A program made the translations under genes and the position numbers. Below are positions 44,273 through 54,230 of a DNA stretch of 64,000 nt, one piece after another. The notes below the pieces were generated by a model. It was given only the letters and a program-made list of their open reading frames with translations. It was not told the origin of the DNA and ran no database searches. The stretch's first letter is position 1, and the number at the start of each line of letters is the position of its first letter. The DNA comes from Sphingobacteriaceae bacterium. Lineage in GTDB: Bacteria; Bacteroidota; Bacteroidia; B-17B0; Aurantibacillaceae. The stretch spans positions 237,667-301,666 of the forward strand of contig JADJMM010000009.1 in NCBI GenBank assembly GCA_016709575.1, read 5' to 3'.

Positions 44273-45331
44273 ATGAATTGTATTGTCGTAGTTTTTGGCA
44301 CACGGCCTGAGTTTATTAAACTATTTCCGGTAATTCAAAAGCTGAAAAGAATCAAAAACACTAATATTATAAGTATTAATGCCAATCAGCAACCAGACCT
44401 TTTAGAACCACTGCTTAAGCATTTTAAATTTGAAGCAGATTATAGGCTTAAGGGAGTAACCGGGTCGAATTTGTTAGAGTGCATGCAAAATTACCGATCA
44501 ATTAAATGAAGTAGTTAAAAAAGTATTATTTCTAACAAGGAAATAGATTTTATGCTAGCCCAGGGAGATACAAATACTGTGTTGGCTTGTTCTTTTGTTA
44601 GTCGTTATAATGGAATAAAATTCGCGCATGTTGAAGCGGGTTTAAGAAGCTTTTCCGACAACGATCCGTATCCTGAAGAATTAAACAGAAAGCTAGCTGA
44701 TCATAATGCTTTTGTTCATTTCGCCCCTGATAAAATAGCTGTCGATAATCTGCGTCAGGAAGGAATAAAAGAAAATGCTAATTCTCAGGAAATACAATCG
44801 TTGACTTTTTGAGCACCTATTATAAACGGAAATCAAAAAAAAGGAATACAGTAATTATTACTCAGCATCGACGAAACAACAAAGAGTACAGATCTGATAA
44901 GATTCTCAACATATGTATTGGGTTAGCCAGTAGGTATCCGGACTATAATTTTTTATGGATACTTCATCCTTCTTCAGTAAATAAAAAGCAATCTGATTTG
45001 CGTATTTCTAATTTTAAATCTGTTTCACCTTTAAATCCGCTAGAATTATTGAAATTGTATACTCAAACCTCGGTAATTATTACTGATTCAGGCGGCATGC
45101 AGGAAGAGGGTATATCGTTAGGAATTCCTGTTATTATAACTAGAAATTTTACGGAGCGACAAAACGGAATTTTAAAGGGGAAAAGTTTTTTAAGCGGAAG
45201 CTCTGGAGAGAAACTCGAACCTATATTTGAAAGATACTTCTAAATGGAATTATTCAAAGGCTGATTTGTTTGGGACTGGTAATGCATCAGAAAGGATATC
45301 CCAATGGTTTCAAAAGTATTTCGAGTCGAAG
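44273..45331 (+). CDS. wecB: UDP-N-acetylglucosamine 2-epimerase family protein (multiple frameshifts)
   Basis: The pieces add up to a WecB/MnaA-type epimerase (UDP-GlcNAc to UDP-ManNAc, or the hydrolysing NeuC type). VFGTRPEFIK opens the protein (residues 8-17). After frame changes near 44490 and 44530 come MLAQGDTNTVLACSF, HVEAGLRSFSDNDPYPEELNRKLADH and FAPD. A 2-base loss near 44795 leads to TQHRRNN (the usual HRRE motif with Asn for Glu), DSGGMQEEGISLGIP and, after another shift near 45232, SKADLFGTGNASERISQW. The last frame then continues without a stop into an FAD-binding domain. Five or more indels make this unreliable base by base, but the family is certain. Confidence 0.82.
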
Positions 45332-46599
45332 GTAGTATACGATGTTGCTTTTCTTGGATTTGGACCGGCAGGATCAGGGGTTATGATTAATATGTTGCAG
45401 CGTAAACAAATCGCAAGACTTAAAAAAAAGAAAGTATTAATTCTAGAAAAGTTGGATAGTATTTTAAAAGGCAACATTACCTCTTACCATATTAATAGCG
45501 ATACTTATGCAAAAACCTTTACAGAATTTGTCGACAGTATTAATCTGCAGGAAGTAAAAAAATTGGCAAATAAGATTTCGTTCAAAAAAATAAAGGCTAT
45601 CGAAGGAAATATAGCTCTAAGAAATGTTGATAAGTTTTTGTCAGACGCATCTAATATTTATATCAAAGCAATAAAACAATTTGAAAATATAAAATTGCGT
45701 AAGAATGAAATTGCGCAAAGGATTATCCAATGCCATAATGGACTTTTCAAAGTTAAATCGATATTAAATAGCGGTTCTTTTTTTACGGAGCATGAGTATT
45801 ACACCAAAAAGGTGATATTGGCTTGTGGAGGTATTCAGAATCGGTTAGAGATTTTAAATCGCCAAATAGATCAACAACTGTGAATTTGTTAAACCATACA
45901 GATAGAGTTATTTTCACGGACGATCTTTTCAGAGGAAAGAGTAATGATGTTTTAAGTAAAATAAAGAAGCCTATAGTATTAATTATTGGGGGCTCGCATA
46001 GCTCGTTCACTTCAGCTATCTATCTAAAAAAACACTTTAAGGAAAGAAATATTTCCAATTATAAAATTCAAATTATCTATAGGTCTATGCCGAAGCCTTC
46101 TTTTTAACTATTGAAGAAGCGCATAAAAATGGATTCACGGATTATGGAAGTGATGATGCCTGTCCGCTTACTGGTCGTGTTAATAGATTATCAGGTTTAA
46201 GATTTGAAGCCCGCGAACTTTTTTTGAATTTGATAAATGGCAAAGAAACGAGAGTTAAACTCAGCGAAATACCTTCGGTGAAGAGCCTTTGCGCACTATG
46301 CTGAATGAGTCAACTATTATCATCCTGCTTTCGGTTATGTGCCTAATGTGGGAGATCATAGATAGAAAGGGAGAATCGTAAAACTAAATATTGGTATTGG
46401 CAGGCGTTTTGTTAATGATAAGTGTCAAGTGCTGGATGCAGACGAAAACGTAATTGAAAATGTATTTGGTGTAGGATTGGCGTCAGGCTTTGTTCCATCT
46501 GGCAAGTTAGGTGGTGAAAAGAATTTCAGAGGACAGACTAACGGATATTGGTTATACCAAAACGGTGTGGGAGAAATTATAGCTGATCAAATATTTTAA
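45332..46599 (+). CDS. FAD/NAD(P)-binding oxidoreductase fused in frame to the epimerase (frameshifted)
   Basis: Directly after the epimerase end the same frame reads YDVAFLGFGPAGSGVMINML ... VLILEK, a Rossmann dinucleotide fold with GxGxxG and the closing acidic residue. The rest needs about three frame changes (near 45880, 46107 and 46280): KKPIVLIIGGSHSSF is a second Rossmann-like strand-loop, and a late segment ends ENVFGVGLASGFVPSGKLGG ... QTNGYWLYQNGVGEIIADQIF at 46599. It looks like a flavin monooxygenase or lysine-N-hydroxylase-like enzyme with two nucleotide sites. There is no start codon or stop between it and the epimerase, so a fused bifunctional protein of about 775 residues is likely, unless a stop was lost by indel. 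Confidence 0.68.
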
Positions 46600-46601
46600 T
46601 T

Positions 46602-47049
46602 TTACAATTTCCCCTTAGGTCTGTAGCACTCTATCTTTCCGTTTTTAATATTTTCCAAATTAATCGTTAGTGTATCAACGGAACGTTTGTTATTGAAATT
46701 TTGATGATACACTAAAATTTTTCCACCATCTGGTTTAGATACGATTGCAGTATGTTTAGGAAAACTCATACTCCTATTAGGAAACATAAATTTCACATTG
46801 GTGAATTGTAAAATATCAGCAGGCTTCAAACTTTCTTTTGTAATCTATTTTGTCTCCAAAACTAAAGCCGCCCGTCCAATCTGCACCAGCGTAATTTAAA
46901 GCCATATTCGCCAGATCCCAACACTCGCCTCTATCAACTTTCTTTCCCATATTGTTTTTACAAAACTCGAGAATCTTTCCCGCAACCGGAACAGTTTGGA
47001 AAGAGGAGAAGACAATCGTCCCGATTAAAATTAAAATTAGCTTCTTCAT
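46602..47049 (-). CDS. Secreted papain-fold (NlpC/P60- or CHAP-like) hydrolase (frameshifted)
   Basis: About 149 residues with a signal peptide (MKKLILILIGTIVFSSFQ). Mature motifs: GECWDLANMALNYAG (candidate catalytic Cys at the start of a helix), then, after a one-base shift near 46838, LKPADILQFTNVKFMF, KHTAIVSKPDGG (candidate His) and ILVYHQN (third polar residue). This is the Cys-His-polar order of NlpC/P60 and CHAP amidases. A peptidoglycan or peptide substrate is likely but inferred. It lies downstream of the peptidase gene, with a tandem heptamer between them. Confidence 0.75.
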
Positions 47050-47095
47050 ATTTTTTATAACGTCAACACAATAAATAGTTACCGGCTTTGTTTTT

Positions 47096-47141
47096 CCTTA
47101 AACCTTAAACCTTAAACCTTAAACCTTAAACCTTAAACCTT
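47096..47141. repeat. Tandem CCTTAAA heptamer array
   Basis: Six perfect CCTTAAA units (47096-47137) plus CCTT and one variant unit make a microsatellite ending 1 base before the stop of the S9 peptidase gene and 46 bases upstream of the hydrolase start. Arrays of 7-mers like this change length easily by slippage. Confidence 0.93.
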
Positions 47142-47142
47142 C

Positions 47143-49272
47143 CTAAAGATTATCAATAAAGTAATTACAAATCTTATCCATTAAATGCGCGCGGTCTTTA
47201 CCTAACACATTATGTTCAGTGACCGGGATAAACGTAATAATCTAATTGCACACCTTGTCGGTTGCTTTCTTCAAATACTTAATACTATGTTGCCCACACT
47301 ACAACATTGTCCTGCGCGCCATGAATCATTAATAATTTCCCTTTTAATTTATCAACGTAATTCAATAAGTTATTTTTCTCGTAACCTTCTTTATTTTCTT
47401 GTGGACTATCCATGTAACGCTCAGTGTACATGATTTCATAATAACTCCAGTCAATAACCGGTCCACCTGCTACACCAACTTTATACACGCCCGGGTTTCT
47501 CGACATTAAACTTGTGGTCATAAATCCACCAAAGCTCCATCCAAATATTCCAATTCGATTCGCATCAACGTAAGGAAGTGATTTTAAATAGTCAACACCT
47601 TTTAATTGATCTTCCATTTCTTTTGTTCCTAGCTGACGGAAAGTAGCCTGTTCAAAATCTTTCCGCGGAAGAAGTTCTCTTCCTTCAACAGTATAAATGA
47701 TATACCTTTTTGTTGCATGTATTCATACTTTTACGGTCCGCCACCGGCCATCCAGGTATTAGTTACATATTGTGGAGTGGACCATTATACAAATAAACAA
47801 TCACAGGATATTTTTTAGTGCTGTCGAAATCAACCGGTTTAAAAATGCGGCAATTCAAATCTGTTCCTTCACTGTTTTTAATAGTGAACAAACTCCACTT
47901 TCCGGTTTTATATTCTTTGATTGGGTTATCAGCTTTGAAAATATTTACCGACTTTTTGTTTTTTGTATTGATGACATACATTTCACGCGGCACGTAGCAC
48001 GAAGAAAAATTATCAATAATATATTTACCTGTTTTGTCTTTGAAAGCAGTATGGAAACCTGTACCCGATGTTAAACGCGTCATCTCACCACTTTTGATAT
48101 TTACAGAATAAAAATCCTGATTAACGGAGCCTTGGTCATTGCCGTGAAAAAAGAAATTGGAATAACTTTCATCAAAACCATTGGCAGCTTTTACTTCCCA
48201 CTTACCTTTAGTTAGTTGTTTTACTAATGTACCATCAATATTATATAAATAAGCATGATTGTAACCATCACGGCGACTCATCCAAATAAATTGTTTTTCG
48301 TTTTACAAAATACATTGGATTTAAGGGCTCGAGTATATTTTCATCTTTTCTTCAAATAAAGTTTTAGAAAAATTTCCGGTTGCAACATCGTATTCATTTA
48401 AATGCATATGATTTTGCCCGCGGTTTCAAAACAGCGATGTAAATGTTTTTTTCAGTTGGACTCCATTGAATGTTTGTCAAATATTGTTCTTTATCGCCTT
48501 TGTTTTTATGTACCAGGTTTTGCCGGTTTTCAAATTATAAATACCAAAGTAACATAATGACTTTTCTTCCCGCCATTGGGTATTTCATGTTATTATTTTC
48601 TGCAGGATATTTGGTCCAGTCGATAATAGGATAATCCGTCACATCACTTTGATCCATTCTGTAAAACGCTAAAAAATTTCCACTCGGACTCCAATACGTT
48701 CCTTTGTGAATACCGAACTCATCACGATGAACACTTTTTCCATATTCAATGGTATAAGAACCATCTTTTGTGATTTGATAGTTGCTGTCTTTTTGATGAA
48801 TGTATAAGTTGTGATTCTCAGTATAAGCGTAAGTGCTATTATTTAATTCGTCATAGGACTCTAAAGTTTTATCATTTTGTTTGCGGTCGGTATCCAATAC
48901 TTTTTTGGAACCTGCATCATAAATCAATTCCAGAATGCCGCTTAAGAAATAAAATTGTTTCTCGTTTTTCCATTCTAAAATAATAATTTGTTTAAGCGAA
49001 TCTCTTTTTTCAGCTTTTAAAATTTTGTTGATGTCGTTCATTCTCACGAAATCGGTCATTTTTCCTGTGGCGTTATCGCCAACTTTAACAACGTTGTTCT
49101 CGATGTAAGCGAATTTATCAGAACCAGTCACAAAACTTAAACCTTGAAGACGCTTTGGAGCCAAGGTAGTACGGCCTTTTAAAACGGCATCTTGAATGGT
49201 TAATAATTTATCCTGAGAGACAAGGGTGAACGAAGTTGCTATTGCTAAAACAAGAAAAAACGCTTTTTTCAT
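47143..49272 (-). pseudogene. Prolyl oligopeptidase family S9 (DPP4-like) peptidase, heavily frameshifted
   Basis: The start at 49272 gives a signal peptide (MKKAFFLVLAIATSFTLVSQ) and the beta-propeller of a dipeptidyl peptidase IV-like enzyme (VRMNDINKIL, TYWSPSGNFLAFYRMDQSDV). The frame breaks near 48550 and several times between 48280 and 48540. The propeller resumes at 47763-48281 (FIWMSRRDGYNHAYLY). The hydrolase domain is at 47285-47617 with the Ser nucleophile (IGIFGWSFGGF) and Asp (MIHGAQDNVVVW). After another shift the His motif YPGHEHNV and the end KICNYFIDNL are found, stop 47143. All catalytic residues are present, so this is more likely bad sequence than a dead gene. It would be a secreted, Xaa-Pro-cleaving peptidase. 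Confidence 0.85.
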
Positions 49273-49299
49273 AATGAAATTTAATGGTTAAATTAGAGC

Positions 49300-49821
49300 A
49301 TTAAATATAAACATAAAATAATTATTGCTACCCTGTTATGGGGATATTTAACAGTGCATTTTCTGGCTGTTTTGGCTTATGCGTCTCCTGATGTTTTGAC
49401 CGGTAAGTTTAAAAATTATGTTTTCCCTTACATGTATCCTTATTTTCACCAGAGCTGGAGTTTATTTGTGCCTGTTCCCAAAGAAAATTTTAATGTTTAC
49501 GTAAAACACGATGATAAAGACTGGGAAGATGTCTTTCAAACAGTAATAACTAAACATCATACTAACCGTTTGGCCGGTAATGAAAATCTGATGTTGGCAT
49601 TTTCAAGTTCATTGCGCTATTATGTTTCATCGGTGGATTCACAAAATGCTATTCTTATAGATGATGGCAGTAATATAAATTTTGTTGTTCTCAAAAAGAT
49701 TATCAAGCAATATTATACAATCAAAGAAAAAGCCGTTCCAGTAAACTTGGAAGTAATTATAGTTACAAAAAATATTTATGGCGAAGCTGATTACGCACAT
49801 TATTATAAAATAGAAGACTGA
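49300..49821 (+). CDS. DUF5819-like membrane protein
   Basis: About 174 residues. The frame is open upstream of the first usual start (GTG at 49354) and the upstream residues KYKHKIIIATLLWGYLTVHFLAVL are a perfect membrane anchor, so the real start is probably at 49300, where the codon reads ATT (a rare start, or a misread ATG). The rest is the DUF5819 pattern (YPYFHQSWSLFVPVPKENFNVYV). It overlaps the HTTM gene; the two families are often neighbours, so they probably form a membrane complex. The function is unknown. Confidence 0.7.
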   Translation: MKYKHKIIIATLLWGYLTVHFLAVLAYASPDVLTGKFKNYVFPYMYPYFHQSWSLFVPVPKENFNVYVKHDDKDWEDVFQTVITKHHTNRLAGNENLMLAFSSSLRYYVSSVDSQNAILIDDGSNINFVVLKKIIKQYYTIKEKAVPVNLEVIIVTKNIYGEADYAHYYKIED

Positions 49822-50648
49822 ACAAAGCAGTAACATATTTGTTTAACGATTACCGTTATGTCAATGAATCTAGTTGGCTAAAGAAGCTGATGGCTTTTTT
49901 TGTGCTATACAAATGTTTGTATTGGATAATAGATTTTGATTTATTGTTCTCTGCTGAAAATATCATTTATCACAATACAGTTCAACTGCCTTGGTGGAAG
50001 AACGCAGTGTTTGTTTTATTCAATCATCCAACGCCTTTAGTTTCGGTTTTATTTATTGCGGCAGCTATTGCTTTTTCACTTTATATAGTATTCTTTTTAG
50101 GACTATCATCGAATTGTGTTTTTCTGCTTTGGCTTGTTGTGAGTAATCTGAACAATAATGCATTTTGTACATTGACGGGAGGCGATAGTCTGCTACAGGT
50201 GTTGTTATTCCTCTGTGTGTTTTTAAGTAACACTGAAAGAAAAGAAAATGTCGTATTAGGGGATTTAGATATTGCCTTCCATAATTTAGGAATAACAGCT
50301 TTACAGATTCAAGTCTGCCTGGTGTATTTTTTAAATGCTGTTGCTAAATTAGCAGATAGTGATTGGATGAACGGCAATGCAGTAAGTGATACGCTGGCCC
50401 TCCACGAGTTTAGTTTACCTTTTTTCTATCAGAGCAACACCACCATTGATTTGGTTTTGAACTATACAGTTATTTTATACCAATTGCTTTTTCCTCTTTT
50501 GGTCTGGATTAAAAAAATTAAGAAATGGTACTTGCTTTTGGGAGTGGTTCAACACTTATATATAGCTTTCATACTCGGACTCCCTTCCTTTGGATTAATA
50601 ATGATATTAGCTTATGCGGCATTTTATGCTCCATTTAAAAAAACTTAG
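49818..50648 (+). CDS. HTTM-family membrane protein (gamma-carboxylase-like)
   Basis: About 276 residues with six or more membrane helices and the HTTM pattern (SSWLKKLMAFFVLYKCLYW; ALQIQVCLVYFLNAVAKLADSDWMNG; HLYIAFILGLPSFGLIMI), distantly related to vitamin K-dependent gamma-glutamyl carboxylase. TTG at 49839 is the first usual start, but the frame reads on upstream to a CTG at 49818 that overlaps the previous stop; the extra residues (NKAVTYL) look real. The partner protein DUF5819 is encoded directly before. The substrate in bacteria is unknown. Confidence 0.8.
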   Translation: MNKAVTYLFNDYRYVNESSWLKKLMAFFVLYKCLYWIIDFDLLFSAENIIYHNTVQLPWWKNAVFVLFNHPTPLVSVLFIAAAIAFSLYIVFFLGLSSNCVFLLWLVVSNLNNNAFCTLTGGDSLLQVLLFLCVFLSNTERKENVVLGDLDIAFHNLGITALQIQVCLVYFLNAVAKLADSDWMNGNAVSDTLALHEFSLPFFYQSNTTIDLVLNYTVILYQLLFPLLVWIKKIKKWYLLLGVVQHLYIAFILGLPSFGLIMILAYAAFYAPFKKT

Positions 50649-50660
50649 TACATTCGCAGT

Positions 50661-51751
50661 ATGTTTACAACCGACCAATTGAAAGATCTAAACGATCGCC
50701 ATAAGGCCTTAAGGGGGTTTCTTTGACTACGATAGAAAGAAACACGAGATAGAAGAACTGGAAGAAAAAGCGGGCGACCCTAACTTCTGGAACGATCCGA
50801 AAAAAGCTGAGTAAATTTTAAAGGAAACCAAAACCAAGAAAGGTTGGACGAATTCCTATGATACATTAACGCGCGCCGTTGATGATACTAATACACTTTA
50901 CGAATTTTTCAAGTCGGGCGATGCTACCGAAGAAGAAACGGTTCAACAATTCAACATTGCTTTTAAGCAATTAGAAGATATTGAATTTAAAAACATGTTA
51001 CGCGATGAAGAAGATGCGCTAAGTTGTATCTTACAAATTAACGCCGGTGCAGGTGGAACAGAAAGTTGTGATTGGGCGAGTATGTTAATGCGTATGTATG
51101 TTATGTGGGCTGACAAAAAAGGCTACAAAATTTCTGAATTAGATAAGAATGACGGGGATGCTGCAGGAATTAAATCTGTTTCCTTGCAAATAGAAGGTGA
51201 TTTTGCTTATGGTTATTTAAAAGGAGAAAATGGTGTGCATCGTTTGGTGAGGATTAGTCCGTTTGATGCGAACGCAAAGCGTCATACCTCATTTGCCTCA
51301 GTTTATGTTTATCCGATTGTGGATGATACTATCGAAATTAATATTCATCCCAACGATATTGAAATGAGCACATCACGAAGTGGTGGTGCGGGTGGACAAA
51401 ACGTAAATAAAGTAGAATCAAAAGTTCAACTCATCCATAAACCAACTGGTATTACAGTTGTTTGTCAGGTTGAACGTTCGCAATTGGGAAACCGTGAGCG
51501 CGCTATGCAAATGTTGAAATCAATTGTACGAGTTAGAAATGCGTAAGCGTAACGAAACAAGAGCTGCTGTTGAAGAAGGAAAAATGAAAATAGAGTGGGG
51601 TTCACAAATCCGTTCTTATGTATTGCATCCTTATAAAATGGTAAACGATGTGCGTACCGAATTGAAAATAACAGATGCAGAAGGCGTCCTCAATGGCGAC
51701 CTCGATGAATTAATAAAGGCGTACTTAATGAGTACAGCAAGGAAATCTTAA
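50661..51751 (+). CDS. prfB: Peptide chain release factor 2 (programmed +1 frameshift; also one stop and one 2-nt gap)
   Basis: RF2 ends translation at UGA and UAA. The start is at 50661, and 21 codons later the standard autoregulatory site moves the ribosome +1 into LDYDRKKHEIEELEEKAGD. An in-frame TAA at 50812-50814 (where GAA or AAA is expected, AEKILKE) and a 2-base loss near 51513 (MLKSQLYELEMRKRN) look like sequence errors. The family signatures are intact: GAGGTESCDWASMLMRMY, GVHRLVRISPFDANAKRHTSFASV, and the GGQ peptide-release loop in SRSGGAGGQNVNKVES. The following arsC-like gene starts directly after the stop. Confidence 0.95.
50712..50727 (+). promoter_or_regulatory. RF2 programmed frameshift site
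   Basis: AGGGGGTTTCTTTGAC contains an internal Shine-Dalgarno-like AGGGGG, the slippery CTT and the UGA stop at 50724-50726, followed by C. It differs by one base from the Escherichia coli site. Low RF2 levels favour the shift, so the gene controls its own amount. Confidence 0.93.
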
Positions 51752-52102
51752 ATGATCATCTACTACAACCCCAGATGTTCGAAGTGCCGTGAAGCGGTAC
51801 AGATTTTAGAAAAGAATAAATGTGAGTTTACCATACGTGAATATTTAAAGAAACCCCCCACTAAAAAAGAATTAAGAGAATTGTTAGCGAAGTTAGGATG
51901 CAAGCCCATTGATATCATCCGCAAAAAAGAACCTTTGTTTATTAAGAAGTTTCTGAAGAAAAAATTTGAAGACGAAGAATGGATTCAAATTTTAATTGAA
52001 CATCCTCAATTAATTGAACGCCCAATTGTGATTGATGGCTACAAAGCCGTAATAGGCAGACCGCCTGAATTAATAATTGATTTGATTAAGAGGAAGAAAT
52101 AA
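51752..52102 (+). CDS. arsC: ArsC/Spx family (arsenate reductase-like) protein
   Basis: A 116-residue thioredoxin-fold protein of the ArsC/Spx family. The active-site region NPRCSKCREA carries a CxxC, and the C-terminal half has the ArsC pattern (DIIRKKEPLFIKKF, ERPIVIDGYKAVIGRPPE, with the Arg that binds arsenate in RPP). It reduces arsenate with glutaredoxin/glutathione-type partners, or may be a generic oxidoreductase. It follows prfB without a gap. The stop abuts the convergent mltD gene end. Confidence 0.85.
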   Translation: MIIYYNPRCSKCREAVQILEKNKCEFTIREYLKKPPTKKELRELLAKLGCKPIDIIRKKEPLFIKKFLKKKFEDEEWIQILIEHPQLIERPIVIDGYKAVIGRPPELIIDLIKRKK

Positions 52103-53631
52103 TTAACGAATCTTAATTTTCTGACCAATACTAAGTGTAGAACTTTTGCTTAGTCCGTTTAGCTGCATGAGTTTATCAACGCTAACACCGTATTTTTTTG
52201 AGAGTACATAAAGTGTTTCACCACTTTTAATGCTATGATAAGTTTCTTTGCCTGTAGTTGTTGTTGTAGTTTTTGCTGTCGATTTTTTGTCGCAACGTTC
52301 TCTGCTAATTTTTTATTATCAGTGCTGTCGTTATTCGCTAATTGTTGTTCGCCGGCTTTAGCTTCAATGTTTTCTGCTTTAGCTTTTCCTTCAACAGCTT
52401 TTTGAATGTACACTGTAATTTTTTTACCCGGACGTAATCCTTTTTTACCAATGTAATTCCATGTTTTTAAATCAGCAACTGTTACGCCGTATTTGCGGGC
52501 GATGTCACTTAAACGTTGTCCTTTTTTTACAACATGCGTTAACTGCACTTCTTTTACGGCTGTATTTGCTAAACTTGCGCTTGTTGTGTTTTGCGCTTTT
52601 ATAGCAGCATAAATTTCAGTTTCGTTAGTAATGAAAGTTCCTATCTTATCTTTTTGCAAACACAAGGCGTGTCCGCCTGAAGGAATAATGTCTTTACGAT
52701 ATTGAGGATTAAAATACTTTATTTCATCTACAGTCACATCTAAAGCAGCGCTAATTTGTTCGAAGCTCATTGGTTCTTTTACAACAACAGTATCTACTTC
52801 AAAATAAGTTTTGCGTGGAACATCACCGTATATATTATGTTCGGCAGTATAATTCATCACATAGTTCGCAGCAATAAATGCAGGAACATAGCCTTGTGTT
52901 TCTTTTGGTAAGAAAGGACGAATTTCCCAATATGTTTTTTTACCACCACTTCTGCGAATAGCTCTGCTGATAGTTCCTGGTCCGGCATTGTAAGCAGCTA
53001 ATACCATTTGCCAATCATTAAACATCGAGTAAAGTGATTTTAAATATTCTGCTGCAGCAATTGTTTCTTTATATGGGTCGCTGCGTTCATCAATATAAGA
53101 TGTAACACTTAGTCCGTACATTTTTCCTGTAGGGTACATAAATTGCCATAAACCTTGTGCGCCGGCTCTTGAACGTGCATTTGGATTTAATGCGGATTCA
53201 ATAACTGCTAAATGTTTTAATTCGAGTGGAATATTATAACGGTCGAACACTTCCTCAAACATCGGATAGTATAATTGTGCTAATCCCATCATACGACTAA
53301 CTAAAGTGCGGCGACGAATAGTATATAAATCAATAAATCCTTTTACGTGTGAATTGTAAACTAAATCGAAAGGAGAAACAGCATCTAATTTAGCGAGACG
53401 TGCTTCAAAAGTATAATCATCATAACGAGGTATACTATCTGCTTCAAAATGGTATTTGTTATTTTTTGGGAAAGCTGGTTTAGTAAAAGCAAACTCCAAC
53501 ACTTTTTTATTCGCTAAACTATCAAGCATTGCTGCAACCGGATCATCTGCCATTACAGTTTGAGCTTTAGCTGAAAACGATAAAGTTATCAGTAAAGTGA
53601 AAAGAGTTATATGTCTTAAAATCCGCATCAA
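52103..53631 (-). CDS. mltD: Membrane-bound lytic murein transglycosylase D, LysM (frameshifted tail)
   Basis: MltD cleaves peptidoglycan glycan strands. A signal peptide (about 1-23) is followed by the SLT domain (ELKHLAVIESALNPNARSRAGAQGLWQFM, catalytic Glu; YNAGPGTISRAI). Two LysM domains follow (THVVKKGQRLSDIARKYGVTVADL, about 365-410, and a second). The frame stops at 52159. A missing A in the run near 52287 restores the last LysM (SIKSGETLYVLSKKYGVSV ... LSIGQKIKIR) with a stop at 52103. A Lys/Gln-rich linker lies before the last LysM. Confidence 0.93.
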
Positions 53632-53786
53632 TTCAGGGTTTCGTGAGCTTTTCTACTTAATTATTACGCTTAAAGTGCAAACAAGTTACATAAATATCAA
53701 AAATATACTACAAATACAACAATGCAATGATAAAAAAAGAAAAGGGGAAAGCCCCGTTAAAGAATTATAATTTTTAACTTAGCGCT

Positions 53787-54230
53787 GTGAAGAAGCCAAA
53801 AGAAGATATTCCATTACAATATTTCGAAAGAAGTATGTTTTTTACCATGTTTTTTGTTGGAATAACAGCCGGCTTCGCGTTTTTAACATATTCGCTCTGG
53901 AAAGATTTTAATCCAATGATGTTCATTTGTGGGATTCCAACAGTGATCTTGTTTTTTCAAACGTTATGGATCATGTTAAATCCATTCGCTATTATTTACG
54001 AGGATAAATTTGAATTCAAGAAAACCATGTTCAGTAATAAACAATGGTATTTTATAGATATTAAAACAGTGGAAGAAGTTAGTCCGAAAGGATTTAAAAT
54101 TATTTATAATGATGGTGATGAAGAAATGGTTTCAACATTTGGTATTAGAGCATCACACAAAAAAGCATTCAGAGATGCTGTGAATCATTATGTGTGTAAG
54201 AGTTTGGTGGTTGAAAGAGCTGAAGATTAA
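53787..54230 (+). CDS. Two-helix membrane protein with PH-like tail, unknown function
   Basis: A 147-residue protein from a GTG at 53787. There are two membrane helices (about residues 18-36 and 42-62), then a small beta-rich soluble domain (IIYEDKFEFKKTMFSNKQWYFIDIKTVEEV) like the bacterial PH-type domains of the YdbT/YdbS kind. No catalytic residue is visible. Its last 4 bases overlap the convergent selD gene. Confidence 0.72.
   Translation: MKKPKEDIPLQYFERSMFFTMFFVGITAGFAFLTYSLWKDFNPMMFICGIPTVILFFQTLWIMLNPFAIIYEDKFEFKKTMFSNKQWYFIDIKTVEEVSPKGFKIIYNDGDEEMVSTFGIRASHKKAFRDAVNHYVCKSLVVERAED

Noticed and set aside
47096..47141. CRISPR array or telomere-like end
   Set aside because: The units are 7 bases with no spacers, and the array is internal to a contig with normal genes on both sides; it is a simple tandem repeat.
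50812..50814. Alternative genetic code or stop-codon readthrough (UAA in prfB)
   Set aside because: UAA works as the normal stop in other genes here; a single base error explains it better.
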